In this document: piece after piece, positions 34,776 to 45,444 of the stretch | How the letters are laid out: each line of letters starts with the position of its first letter | How positions within the stretch are numbered: position 1 is the stretch's first letter | Source of the DNA: Volutella citrinella | Lineage: Eukaryota > Ascomycota > Sordariomycetes > Hypocreales > Nectriaceae | Direction of reading: 5' to 3' | Length of the DNA stretch: 64,000 nt | Assembly (NCBI GenBank): GCA_034401135.1 | Contig: JAWZSP010000001.1 | Location: forward strand, 4,960,001 to 5,024,000 | Notes under the pieces: generated by a model | Databases searched by the model: none | Told to the model about the DNA's origin: nothing | Seen by the model: only the letters and a program-made list of their open reading frames with translations | Position numbers and translations under genes: made by a program

Positions 34776-36602
34776 TCATGACCGCCAGTCACGGCTGTCA
34801 CGGCGCGGTGCGGGCTCCCTGTCATCGTCGAACCGCGGCGAGGGCTGCCTGAGCCGACCCGCGAAATCGTCATCATCGTCGCCGCCGCCCCTGGGGCCCC
34901 GACGGTCCTCGCGCCCAGGCATGTAGCGGTCGCTGCGGTAGCGGAAGTTTCCCCGGCCGACGCCGCCACGGCCTCCGCGCCCGCGACCACCCCGTCCCCG
35001 CTCGCGGTGAGGTGGGCGGATGCCTTCGAAGATCTCCTTGCCGCGGTCAACGAAGGAATCGCCGTTCTCGAATGAGTAGCGGTTGATGTCGCGGCCCAGG
35101 TCGCGGCGGGAGGCGTCGGGGGCGTAGAAGGAGCGCATGCTGTCTATGCGTCGAGCGGCAAGATCAGGGGAGACGAGCTGGTAGTGCACGGCAGGACTGG
35201 CGACTGTGACTTGGTAATCCCCAGTTGGCGGGGGAGGGCCAGCAGGACCACGGCCGCGGGGTTGGCGTCCGCCTCGAGGGCCTGTCGGGGGACCAAAATC
35301 TCTGTTGTTGCCCCGGGGCCCGAACGGGATGGGGTCGGTAGAGCCCAGGGGAGGTCGGGAGCTCGGCGGGGGGCCAGCACGGGGGATGTTGGCGGCGCCA
35401 GGCTCTAGGCGTGCTTGCATGGTGCCGTCGGGGCCGGTCTCATACGTAACCCCCCATCGAGCCGTTGAGCGGCCGCGGCCGTTGGACTCCTCCATGTCGA
35501 TCCAGTCCGTGACTTTCTCGGGTGGAACGAAGTCTACCCAGAGGGGCTTGCGGTTGCTCTCGTTGGGCCACACGCTGTCATGTATCTTACTGCGCACGCG
35601 GATAGCAGCGTTGGTTGAGGTGAAGACGGCGAAGGCGTGGGTGCGGATATGATCGAGGAAGAAGGTGACGACGACGTCGTCGTCGACTGGAGCGCCGGGC
35701 GGAGCGGCAAGGTCTGCCAGGTGCATGCGCACGTCGTCTGGCCGCAAGGGCCGCATGAAATTCTTAATGTAGAGTGCCGCGGTGGCGGGGTGCACCGCGG
35801 GGGCGACGTCTCGTTGGTATTCCATCTCGACTGGAGAGTATCCCTGAGGCGGCTCTGTCCGTCGCGCTGGGGTTAAATCCTTGGCTGTTGTTGGAGGATG
35901 CTCGTTGTCGTTATCGACATCCATGTGCTCCGCCTGGGCAGACGAAGAGGGTGCTTGTTCACCGACTGATGGAGCAACTGGCGCGCTGTCGCCGTTTGAA
36001 GAGGGCTCCTCCGCGCGAACGCGTTTCCGCGCAATTGCTTCCTCACTTGGTGAAGGGGTAGGCGAGCGGCGCTTGCGCTTCTGTGAATCACCGCCGATTA
36101 CGGGTTCGTCACTGGTGGCTGCATCGGGTGGCGGCTCCGAAGATTCGTTTGTGGGCTGTGTTTGGTCTTTCGACGGCTGCTCGTCCTCCATGGCCACATC
36201 TGCTGCCGTGTCGGCGCCATCGTGCGCAGCCTCGTCATTGGTGGGAGCTACAGCCTTATTCTCTTCCTCTAGAGTCTGTCCGCCATCCTCAGCCGCCGTG
36301 GGATTCGAAATCTGGATGTCATCCTCTGATGGTTTGGGCTCGGTGCTTGCTGTCTCCGGCACCTGAGCTTCAGCTCCTTCTGTTACACCTTCGGCCGACC
36401 CCACGTCTATCGGAGCTGGTGCGGGCACAGCTTCATCGTTCGTAGGAGCGTCTCCTTCCGGTTCAGGTTTCTCGGTCGCAGCCTCTTCGTCAGCCTGCTC
36501 CAGGCGCGAGACAAGCTCTGCCTTGAGACCGTGTTGAGGTAGTCCGCGGCGCTTCAGCTCGGCCTTGAGAGCGACGACTTTCGAGGACGCCCAGTCGGCC
36601 AT
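34776..36602 (-). CDS. SAP domain and RRM-like nuclear RNA-binding protein (Acinus-like)
   Basis: Single exon, 608 aa. The N-terminus is a SAP motif (about 1-40: WASSKVVALKAELKRRGLPQHGLKAELVSRLEQ), a helix-turn-helix that binds DNA or chromatin. A long acidic Glu/Pro/Ala region follows with a nuclear-localisation-like patch (QKRKRRSPTPSPSEEAIARK). An RRM-like fold comes at about 290-380 (AALYIKNFMRP ... HAFAVFTSTNAAIRVRSKI ... PLWVDFVPPEKV). The C-terminus is RGG-rich (RGRGGRGRGGRGGVGRG), then Asp/Arg-rich. The SAP-RRM order resembles Acinus, a splicing- and exon-junction-associated protein; orthology is inference. The frame continues upstream to an ATG at 36863, but those 87 residues look like leader translation, and the SAP motif begins right after the 36602 ATG. 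Confidence 0.83.
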   Translation of the reverse strand: MADWASSKVVALKAELKRRGLPQHGLKAELVSRLEQADEEAATEKPEPEGDAPTNDEAVPAPAPIDVGSAEGVTEGAEAQVPETASTEPKPSEDDIQISNPTAAEDGGQTLEEENKAVAPTNDEAAHDGADTAADVAMEDEQPSKDQTQPTNESSEPPPDAATSDEPVIGGDSQKRKRRSPTPSPSEEAIARKRVRAEEPSSNGDSAPVAPSVGEQAPSSSAQAEHMDVDNDNEHPPTTAKDLTPARRTEPPQGYSPVEMEYQRDVAPAVHPATAALYIKNFMRPLRPDDVRMHLADLAAPPGAPVDDDVVVTFFLDHIRTHAFAVFTSTNAAIRVRSKIHDSVWPNESNRKPLWVDFVPPEKVTDWIDMEESNGRGRSTARWGVTYETGPDGTMQARLEPGAANIPRAGPPPSSRPPLGSTDPIPFGPRGNNRDFGPPTGPRGGRQPRGRGPAGPPPPTGDYQVTVASPAVHYQLVSPDLAARRIDSMRSFYAPDASRRDLGRDINRYSFENGDSFVDRGKEIFEGIRPPHRERGRGGRGRGGRGGVGRGNFRYRSDRYMPGREDRRGPRGGGDDDDDFAGRLRQPSPRFDDDREPAPRRDSRDWRS

Positions 36603-38826
36603 GGCGTCGTAGTTCAGCGGACAATCTGAGGTTCCCACAGGCCCCCGATGAACAAAAACGCGATCGCGAATATATAGAGGTCGTGGTGCGATAATTGAAT
36701 CACACTCGCAGGCGGACACGGATCGAGGATGGTAACGACAAACAAAGATAAATTGGTCTGGAGCTTGACCCTCTGTCGCACTTGGGAGCACGTTGAACTG
36801 AAATTCTTTGGCCAATGAAAGCGCCCATGCCGGGGCGATCGTTATGTCAGCAGCCCAGGCCAAGTTTGGGCATCGCGTCGGGGTACGTACCTTAGCATGG
36901 AAATGGAAGCTCCTGAGCCGGACCCCTCCTCGGAATCATGAGCTCTGATGGAGCTGTCCCTACGACTTACCGTCATAACAACTCAGTGCGCACAAAGCCG
37001 TGATACTGTGAGGTAAGCCTCTCTGCCCGCAATTGTGTTGCTGTACAAGTACCAGCGGATTTGATACTCAACCTCCCTGGTCGCGGGCTTATACACTGGG
37101 GATTCAACTTGACAGTCTTGGATTGCCAAGGTGGTGCCATATGGTGAGGACAGAGACAATGCAATCAATCAATCTGGACAATATCATATTTCGAATTCTT
37201 ATCGCAACCCTAACTCTACAACCAAATGGAGCGCGAACGTGTTCAGATACTACTCCAGTTCTCAATTCAGCAGGGTACGCAAGAATCTCTTCCAGGGAGT
37301 GCTATGAGAATATTCTGAGCGTTTCCATGCGCACCATCTTCATATTGCCTTATTTAATCTTGGTTGACTGGGCGAGGTTCTTGCTAAACGCGTTGGTGGG
37401 TAAGGTAACTTGGTCAAGCTGTCATGAGGGCGGCGTAAAGGACGCCGAAAGCAGCCCTCGTATAAGATATGGCATGACGTCGGCCTTGGAAAATGGGATT
37501 GACTGCAGGGGCATGGCAAGCGGTGAGCCAAGGTGAGATGATGCGACAGGGGAAAGGTCAGGTCGTTGGTTGTCCAGCTCACCGATGAGAAGACTCGCCA
37601 TGTATGGAAGTGGTGCCATGGCAGGGCGACAGCGCTGGGACTCTGTCCGTACCTAGTTTCGGCCGGTTCCAGCAGTTCCCTAGCCACATCAGTGATGTGA
37701 TGACTTCCAAAAAAGATCCATTCTGACACCTAAGCCGAAACGAAACGATGGGCGCATCGTTGCTCCGAGACTTGCCGCTGCAAGAGTACCTGCGGTGGTT
37801 GGACGGGTTATTTGTTACATGCCAAACACTCACCTACCTTGGCCATCCCGTCAGTCAGACCCATGGAGCCCAAACAAGTGGACGAAACGGAGGAACACGG
37901 AACAAGGCATCACAGCCTGGGCCAATGCATCAATCTTCCCCTCTTCGCCGTCGTCCTCTCAATGCCCGCACGCAACAATAACAGTGACGAGTGAGCCGAT
38001 GGACAGCAAGCCATTGATGTGGGCTTGGGTGCCGCGATAGCCTGATTTGCCCCTCGTCGGGCCATGTCGCATCGGGGACCCCTGGCAATTGCTGGGCTGT
38101 TTACTGTCTGCCGGGGCCATCACACGACCTCTGCAGGAGGGGGAGCTCTCCGAGCTTGTGTGGGTCCTCGATCAGTCACACAGAAATGCCCCTAGCTAGC
38201 ACTCCCTGACCGACCGGCCCAACTAAGAGCGAAGCCAGCCAAAGCCAGTATAACGGGCAGGTCAAGGTGTTGCCTTGCCTTGCCTTTTCCTTGATGCCGA
38301 TCCAGTGATTTCGCCCCTGCTAGGTACAGAAACGTGTGCCCGTGCAAGGCGGGAGCCTATTGTTCTGGGACTAGGCGGCGGTTCAGTGCTAGCGGGACTG
38401 GTGGTAGTAGCGGCACTGTCCGCCAGAGCAACTGAGGCGCTACCACGTCATGGCTCGTCCGGCGGTAATTAGCGGGCCCACCTCCGCATTTCAGTTCAGA
38501 CTCATCAGACATGGCGTGCCGCGTCCGCAGCAGCCCTCACATGACACGACTCGAAGGAAGTCAATTCGGGAATCGTCTCAGGTGAACAAAGAGGGGGTTT
38601 CCGGATTTACTGCAACGTACAGGTTTACAAGCAGGCAATTGAGCATTAAATTTGAGAAATCCTATCCCTCTGGTTTTTTTATAGAGTTTCGCCAGCTTAT
38701 ATCTCGTCATAATCATCAAATACAGTACAAACGTGATGGCGTATCAGGGCAGGTGGGGGAGGGGACCAGCCCTGTAGCCCATCCATGGGTAATAATTGTT
38801 ACACGCAGCTACAGCTGCAAATCCTC
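36603..38826. other. Intergenic, no gene recognised
   Basis: 2.2 kb between the start of the SAP-RRM gene (-) and the end of the DJ-1-type gene (-). It must contain the SAP-RRM promoter. Open frames (for example 37033-37536 + and 37340-37729 -) give no recognisable protein. Confidence 0.45.
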
Positions 38827-39961
38827 CTAGACGTCGAGGCCGTCGACGACAACGCCCTTGTTCCAGGTCCACTGGAGGCGGTGGGCGACCGTGGCAGCCG
38901 TGGTATCATCGACCATGGCGCCGACCAGGTACAGCGCGGCGTCGATGCCAGCGCTGACACCACCGGACGTGACGACGCGGAGACCGCCCAGGCGCATGGC
39001 GGCACGACGGGCGATGGACTCGCGGCGGGTGTTGGAGCCCTTCCAAGACATGCTTCCCTTGCTGCAGGTCGATGGTCAGTAGAGTGTCTCACAGTCCAAT
39101 GGCACAGAAAGCGGGGTAGTGGCCAGGGTTGCCAAGGGTGTGTAAGAGAAGAGCGTAGTACAAGGCCCCGTCCGGGAGCCACGCGAGTGACGGAGAGGGA
39201 GAGAGGGAGGAAAGGAAAGAGCAGCAACGTACCGAGCCATCGAAGGGCGGCGTTCAGAGTCCGACTTGCGGCGGATGTAAGGGTTCTCGTCCTCGTCGTC
39301 GAGGTCGAAGCGCAGGTTGTTGACGACGTATCGAGCATCCTCGATCACGTCGGTGCGCTCCTGAAGGTTCAGCGTGGCAGCATCGCTGCAGATGTTCTCA
39401 AAGGTGGTGAGGTGTTCGGGGTGGGTGGTGGCGGAGAGGCCAGACAGGATACCCTGCTTGGCAAGGAAGAGGGCTCCGGTGCAGACGGAGAAGATGGTAC
39501 GCTCGCGGGCAGGGTCCCGCTTCTGGAGCTCGGAGAAGTCGGTGATCAGGCTGAGGGGCTGGGCATCCTTTTCCAGAATGGCCTTGCTATTGCCGCCGAC
39601 GACGACGAGGACATCAAAGTCCTCGAGGCGGTCGTGGGCCTCCTTGTAGGTGATCTGGGCGCCGACGATGACGCCCTGGTCGGAGAGGACCTTGGGCTCG
39701 GGGCCAACAATGGTGATCTCAAATGCCTTGTTGTCTACAGGAAGAGGAGGGGGCGGTGATCAGCGGGAGGGGTAACCAATGGCTGGGCAAGGCATTTTGA
39801 GGAGGGGGAAACTCACTCTCGGGGTCATCATAGTTGTGGGCTGCGGATTGGAAGACCTCGAGGGCGCCGGCGAAGTCGAGAAGGTCAAACTTCTCGTGGA
39901 TGGCAAAGAGGATGTCAATGGGCTCCTGGTCAGCGACAGCCGAGCTCTTCTGTGCACTCAT
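38827..39961 (-). CDS. DJ-1/PfpI family protein
   Basis: Three exons (39961-39817, 39734-39233, 39061-38827; introns 82 and 171 bp) give 293 aa. The Rossmann-like DJ-1/PfpI fold is read from IDILFAIHEKFDLLDFAGALEVF, then FDVLVVVGGNSKAI, then the nucleophile elbow FSVCTGALFLAKQGILSG with the reactive Cys, and ATTHPEHLTTF after it. The C-terminal part (RVVTSGGVSAGIDAALYLVGAM) is the usual final motif of the isonitrile hydratase / ThiJ-like branch. Members act as small-molecule hydratases, glyoxalases or redox sensors, so the substrate here cannot be told. An Arg/Ser-rich insert (RRKSDSERRPSMARKGSMS) before the last motif is unusual. The gene shares its 1.4-kb upstream region with the divergent hamartin gene. 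Confidence 0.9.
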
Positions 39962-41399
39962 TTTGACGGTATTTAGGGTCTGGTTGATGTGGTGGGGATC
40001 ACGGAGGAAGGTGGTGAGGACGCAACGTGTGAAGTTGGTGCGTCTACGTTGAGGTGGTGTGTGTGTGTAAGCGAATTGTCCCTGGGTGGCAGAGACAAAC
40101 AATAAGACGATTGGGCTTGGATGGTGTTGATGGATGGTGAGGAAAGGAGGAAGAGAAAAACGAGGGGGAAAGGGAGGAGTATATACTTGTAGCCCGGGAG
40201 CAAGTCAGGCACGCTCGACTGCCAATCCCAATGCCAGTCGGGTGGCTCGATCCAGGTCAGAAGGACACCACCTCATCGCGCTGGTGCTATGTAGCCGTGG
40301 TGCGTGCTCTGACGCCGCCCGGGGCCGCACTCTGGTGTGAGGACCCACGTCGTTGCTGATCCGGGCGGTACGTACCGCTTGGTCTCGTGGGGTCATGCGT
40401 CCACGACTGCGGGGTTGTCGCGCCAGTCTGGTCAGGATTGTCACGAAGGTTGGGAAGGCACCGTCCCGCGCAGTAATAGCTTCCATCCGCTAGCACTATC
40501 AAGGCAAAACCTCACACACATCTCACATTCCCCCTCTTTGCATCCATGCGCCTCTGGCGTTCCAGGCACACCTCAGGCACCTCTACCGCCCGGTGGACTG
40601 GGGAAAGCAGTCGTCGGTATGCAAAGACTCTCGTAGCTCAGAGTATCACAGGTGCGGTGCAGCGTGGTACAGTAGTAGTGGTAGTGGCACAAGTGGCGTA
40701 GTAGCAATCATCCATCCTCGAGTGCCACTCTTGCTCCTAGCAGCAGTTCATCAGTCATACTATTTGGCCCAAAGAATTCGGGAAGGAGCACAGGAGTCAG
40801 AGAGGGAAGCTATGGGCGGGGCTCTCGCGGCAGGTCCCCGGTACCGACCCGTGTGTGCCAGTCCCCACCACGCCGCGATGTATTCGGGACTCCCGACGCC
40901 GATCGTCTGTTGCTCGGCCGGGCCATTTCTCGCCTTTCCACGGAGCCTGGGCGACCCACAGTCATTGGCCCGCCTGCTGTGGTGCGTTCCCCCGGCGCTG
41001 GCCGCCCGTGAAACGCCCATGGCCCTGGGTGCATAACCCACTACGAGGCTTTCGCTCTCAGTGGCCCCAGGCAGGAAAGGCTGGCCGCCCAGCGCTGCCA
41101 CGGCCCGCTAATTCGCTCGCCGTCCCTCCCCCGAACGCCCCGCCTGAAGCTTATCCTCGCCGCCAGCTGCCATCACCTCACCATTTCGCACGCCACCCGC
41201 AAAACGCACCACTACCTGCGTCACCTGCCATCCGCCCAGCTGCGATACGCTACTCCTCTCACCTCGCAATATCCACCACCCTGGCACGCGCGGCCCGGAA
41301 TAGCTTCAACCGTCCGATAGCTGGCTCCACGGGCCTCATCCCTCGGTCTGGCCATTGTCGCAAGCTGTGAGCCCGGATGAGGCCGTCGCGCCCGCTGCC
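39962..41399. other. Divergent promoter region of the DJ-1 and hamartin genes
   Basis: 1.4 kb between two outward-facing start codons. A perfect 14-bp palindrome GCGGTACGTACCGC lies at 40365-40378. The last 300 bases before the hamartin start are C-rich. No gene is recognised. Confidence 0.45.
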
Positions 41400-44300
41400 A
41401 TGGCTTCGTCAGCGTACGTCATGGCTCCCCTGAAAATCTTCTTCGCTTTGTCTAGTCATCATGTCTCCCAGACATCGTTAACCGCCAGACCCCCCCTGCC
41501 TTGTCTCTGTTGCTCCATATGCCCTCATAATCGCTGTGTGTCGAAGCTGACCATTCTCCCCACATCTGCAGTTCGCTCAAAGACTTGTCCAAAGCGGTCG
41601 TCGCCTTCTTACCCACCCCGACGGTCCCCCTCCCCGACGACGTATCCCATGTTATCGATGGCTACCTCCGTCGACACGTAAAGTACGATGACGCCGCTTC
41701 CGACCGTCTCCAGGAGGAGCTATTCTCGATATTCAACAAGCATGTCCGTGACACACCCGTCGCCTTCGCTGCCTGGCTAGCAATTTTCCGCCAGCTACTG
41801 CCTGTCCTGCGCACCCCAGAACGCATATTCGCCTGGTGGGATCCTTGCATCTCCCTCTCGGCCAAGGCCGCACCGGAAAAGGGCATCGTCGTTGAGACAT
41901 TTGTCGCTGCCATGGATATCATTGCGCTTGCAGAAGAACAGGCCGAATCTCCTAACGTCGGAGCTGCTTTCGAGCCGCTCATCGCAAGACTCTTCGCGGG
42001 GTGGATTGACTTCATGGGCTCTACCAACAAGGACATGGCGACGGCTGACCACAATGTGAGGCTTACGCGTGAGGCCATCATACAGTTCGGAAAGAGGCAT
42101 CCTAAGGTTGGTGGCAGTACTTGATTGAGCATCCTGGTGCCGCTGTGCTGATAACGTATTAGGACCTGTTCATCTCGCTCGATCGCCATTTTGTCCAGAA
42201 GCAATACCGAAAACCCGTGCTCGGATTTCTCAGCTTCTTTATTCAAAGCCAACCTCCTCACCTCCACCAGATACTCCAAACTCCGCTCTTCGGGAATATC
42301 CTGAGATGCCTCCAGCGAGATACGTCAACGACGATCATCTCAGCTGCCCTGACAGTCCTCATCATGCTCCTCCCCCACATGCCCAGCTCACTGGTACCCC
42401 ATCTTCCAACACTGTTCAACATTTACGCCCGACTGCTCTTTTGGTCCCGGGAGAGGTCCGGAGCTACCGAGCCACAGCAAGACGACCAGGAGAGCTCTGA
42501 GCCATGGGATGCCTGTCATTACGAGCCCGCCCTGGACGACCATCAGGTATATCACCTTTTGAACTATTACACCATCCTATATGGTCTATACCCTCTCAAC
42601 TTCATGGACTACATCCGGAAGCCTCAGAGATATCTCCGGCATGCTAATGTTGCCAATGCCGATGACATCGAAGTCCAACCTACGGAAATCAGAGATAAGT
42701 CAGAATGCTTCAGGCGCTGTCATCTCCTTCATCCAAACTTTTACTCGCTTACCGTGGAATCGGAAAAATCAGACTTCAGCCGATGGATTAAAAGTGAAGC
42801 ATCGGAGGTCGTTGCAGAGTGTGCAGGCCTCTGTCTGGCAAACGAGCCGGACGGGTTGATTCCCCCAAACATATCAGCAACTCCTGCTGAGGAGGGGCCA
42901 TCGCCTGGAGAATATATCAGAGATTCGCACGACGCGGGACTTCTCAGCAACTCCCTCATCATGGAGCGTCACAGCAGCCAAAGACTGAGTCCTTCCGCAA
43001 GCATGGACTCCATGGCGAGCTCACAGAGGCCGTCAGTATTAGCTCGTCACGGTTCTCATTCAAGCCAGCATTCGGCACAAGAGTCATTGGACGCCAGGAT
43101 CATGGAACCTTCCCCTGACAGCCCAACTCTACCACCACACTTGACGCAATCCTCATCCCACACGCAATTGCAGGACATGATTCAGTCCAACAAAGCCATC
43201 AAATCGACCTTAAACCAGTCCCTTGCCAACGACAGCGTGCCATCGCTTTCCCTCAGTCACCAAGAGTCAGAAAAGCCCCTGGCGATGATGGCCGTTCACC
43301 CTCCAGCGATAACTTCGCCATTATCAATGACGGAAACGAACACACAGATGGCCCATCTTCAACGTCGCATCCTCCTGCTTCAGAATGACCTCAACTTTGA
43401 AAGGTATCTCAAACAGCAGCATATGACCTACATTGGAGATTTGCGGAGACGGCAGTTGGATAGGTCTGTGACCGAGGCGGAGACACAGCACCTCGTCATG
43501 ACAAACCGAAGCCTCAAGAATCGGTTTGATGAGGCCAAGAAGGCCGAGATGCAGGTCCGAAGAGACTCGGAGAAGAGTCGTGCATTAGCGAAGAAGTGGG
43601 AAGCCGACTTGGCCAATAAGCTAAAGAACCTTCGAGACGAATCGAAGAAGGTGAAAGCAGAGCTTGAGAATGCGCGAAAGGAGGCTGAAAATGCTCGGGT
43701 AGAGTCGGACAAGCTTCGCGTGATGCTCTGCGACGCCGAAGTGAAGGAACTAAGTTGGAAGCAGAACATGCAGTCCATCGAGCTCCACAATGCCGAAATT
43801 GACCGATTGAAGGCAGAGGTAGAGCGTCTGACGCGAGTGGAGCACGACCACCAAGCCAAGGAGGCGGAACGCCAGGTGGCGCTGGAAGCGGTGGAATCGG
43901 CTCGTGGGGAGATTGAGGGACTGTCCTCCCAGCTTGCGGCCCGTGAAAATGAGCTCGAGCGCAGCAAACGGCTCTTTCAGTCGCAGATTGCGATCCTGCA
44001 AGGTAGGCTGGCCGAGGCACAAGAAGGCCGGACTCGGTCCTCCTCCGGGGCCAGAGCAGCAGTTGAAGGAGCATTGGCAGCAAGTCGGGAGAAGCAGGCG
44101 GAACTGCAGAAGCAGTGCAACCTCCTCATGCGCAAGTACACGGCGCTGCAATCTTCACTCCTCGACATGCAGAGCGGTGCAATGCCGGGGGCACTACGGA
44201 TAGACACATCCAAGGCGTCGGAAAACGAGGTCGACAATCTCTCCCTCTCGGCCAGCCCTGTCATGATGAAGACGCGGTCACACCGCGTTCTGTCAAATCC

Positions 44301-44613
44301 AGAGGTGGTTGAAGGTACGGCTTATAATGTGACACCGCCGCTAGGACCCAAGCCCGGAACTCCCATGTCGGGCGGATGGGCAGCGCCAGGTTCGCCTTTG
44401 GGGACGGACACATCCGGTTCCTTGTCTATGAGCCCCGACAGCCGCCCTCTTGGCAAATCGATTGTGCGCAGCCAGTCAGATCTATTCTCTGGTAGTGTTC
44501 AGAACCGTGTCCGCAAGGACTACAAGGACAAACAGCCGGAAGCTGGGCCTTCCGGGAAGAAGGATAAGAAAACATCGGCGTTACGAGGGATTCGAGGATT
44601 GGTGTATGATTGA
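41400..44613 (+). CDS. tsc1: Hamartin, tuberous sclerosis complex subunit TSC1
   Basis: Three exons: a 14-nt coding exon 41400-41413, then 41572-42106 and 42163-44613 (introns 158 and 56 bp), 999 aa. The N-terminal helical hamartin domain is read from LSKAVVAFLPTPTVPLPDDVSHVIDGYL through FISLDRHFVQKQYRKPVLGFL to YYTILYGLYPLNFMDYIRKP. A Ser-rich middle follows. About residues 575-850 form a long heptad-rich coiled coil (Lys/Glu/Arg/Ala runs such as KKVKAELENARKEAENARVE), as in TSC1 of other organisms. TSC1 stabilises TSC2, whose GAP domain switches off Rheb and so TORC1; fission yeast tsc1 also affects amino acid uptake. The ATG context (GCTGCCATGG) is good. The very small first exon is the least certain part. 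Confidence 0.9.
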
Positions 44614-45444
44614 TCTGGGCGGTAACAACTCATAAAAAATGGTTCGGCATTGTGTGTTTTTTTCTCTGCAAGGTCGGTCATACATGCTCCATCGAGCTGA
44701 TGACCCTGGCAATAGAGTTATTATTTAGGAATACCAGAAATTACCTTGAGTGAAGATAAATTCCTTCCCGCACAAACATGCTTCCGACTGTCTTCCTCTC
44801 GATGTCACTTCCCTTGTTAGTTCACGTAGGGGGTTTGTAGGACAGCAAAATTATAATTGACTGTAGGGTATCCGCCTGAGGTTTACTATTCACTCAGACA
44901 ACACCCAAGGGTTGTACTGAGGTCTAGCCTGTTGATCTAAATTAGGCGCTATAAGTATATATAAGCTAGGATTGGAAGAGATAAATTAGCTAGATTAGGT
45001 GCCTTATGATTTGAGAACGGCTTAGCCCAAGTACGGGCCCCCGCGAGTAGAATCGCCCGGAGCGTATTTACATTCCCATAGTTAGCACATGGAATCTCCA
45101 TACAAGTATCTGTAAGATTCTGCCGCATTACTACTATTATCAGCAATGCGTGACCAAAGCGGCCCACTGTTTGACACTCCTGATCCCTGGGATAAAGAGG
45201 GGGAGCCTTAATGCTGACAGCCAGCTGAGCTAGCCAATGAGAGGGGCTGGGGAACCTGGCAAGGTGCATGTAACTCGTCTCAAAATCAGGAAAGCGCTTG
45301 TTGCCCAGTTCCTTCCTGTAGCATACCTGAATTCCCCTCACCTCTCTCTCTCTCTACCTGCTCGTCTATTTATTTACCAGTTGTCGGCGTTATTGCTGGC
45401 GCCGAGTCTCTTCCTCAAGCTGCGCGCAAGCCCCCGCTGACAAG
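44614..45444. other. Intergenic, AT-rich
   Basis: 830 bases between TSC1 and the NLR gene. From about 44930 to 45010 it is AT-rich with an imperfect direct repeat (AATTAGGCGCTATAAG and GATTAGGTGCCTTATG). A CT dinucleotide run lies at 45343-45356, about 90 bases before the NLR start. Confidence 0.5.

Noticed and set aside
36603..36863. 87-residue in-frame extension of the SAP-RRM protein
   Set aside because: The SAP motif starts directly after the 36602 ATG, and the extension has no recognisable feature, so it is treated as leader.
37206..37220. AACCCTAACTC, similar to the telomere repeat
   Set aside because: Single occurrence, no tandem array.
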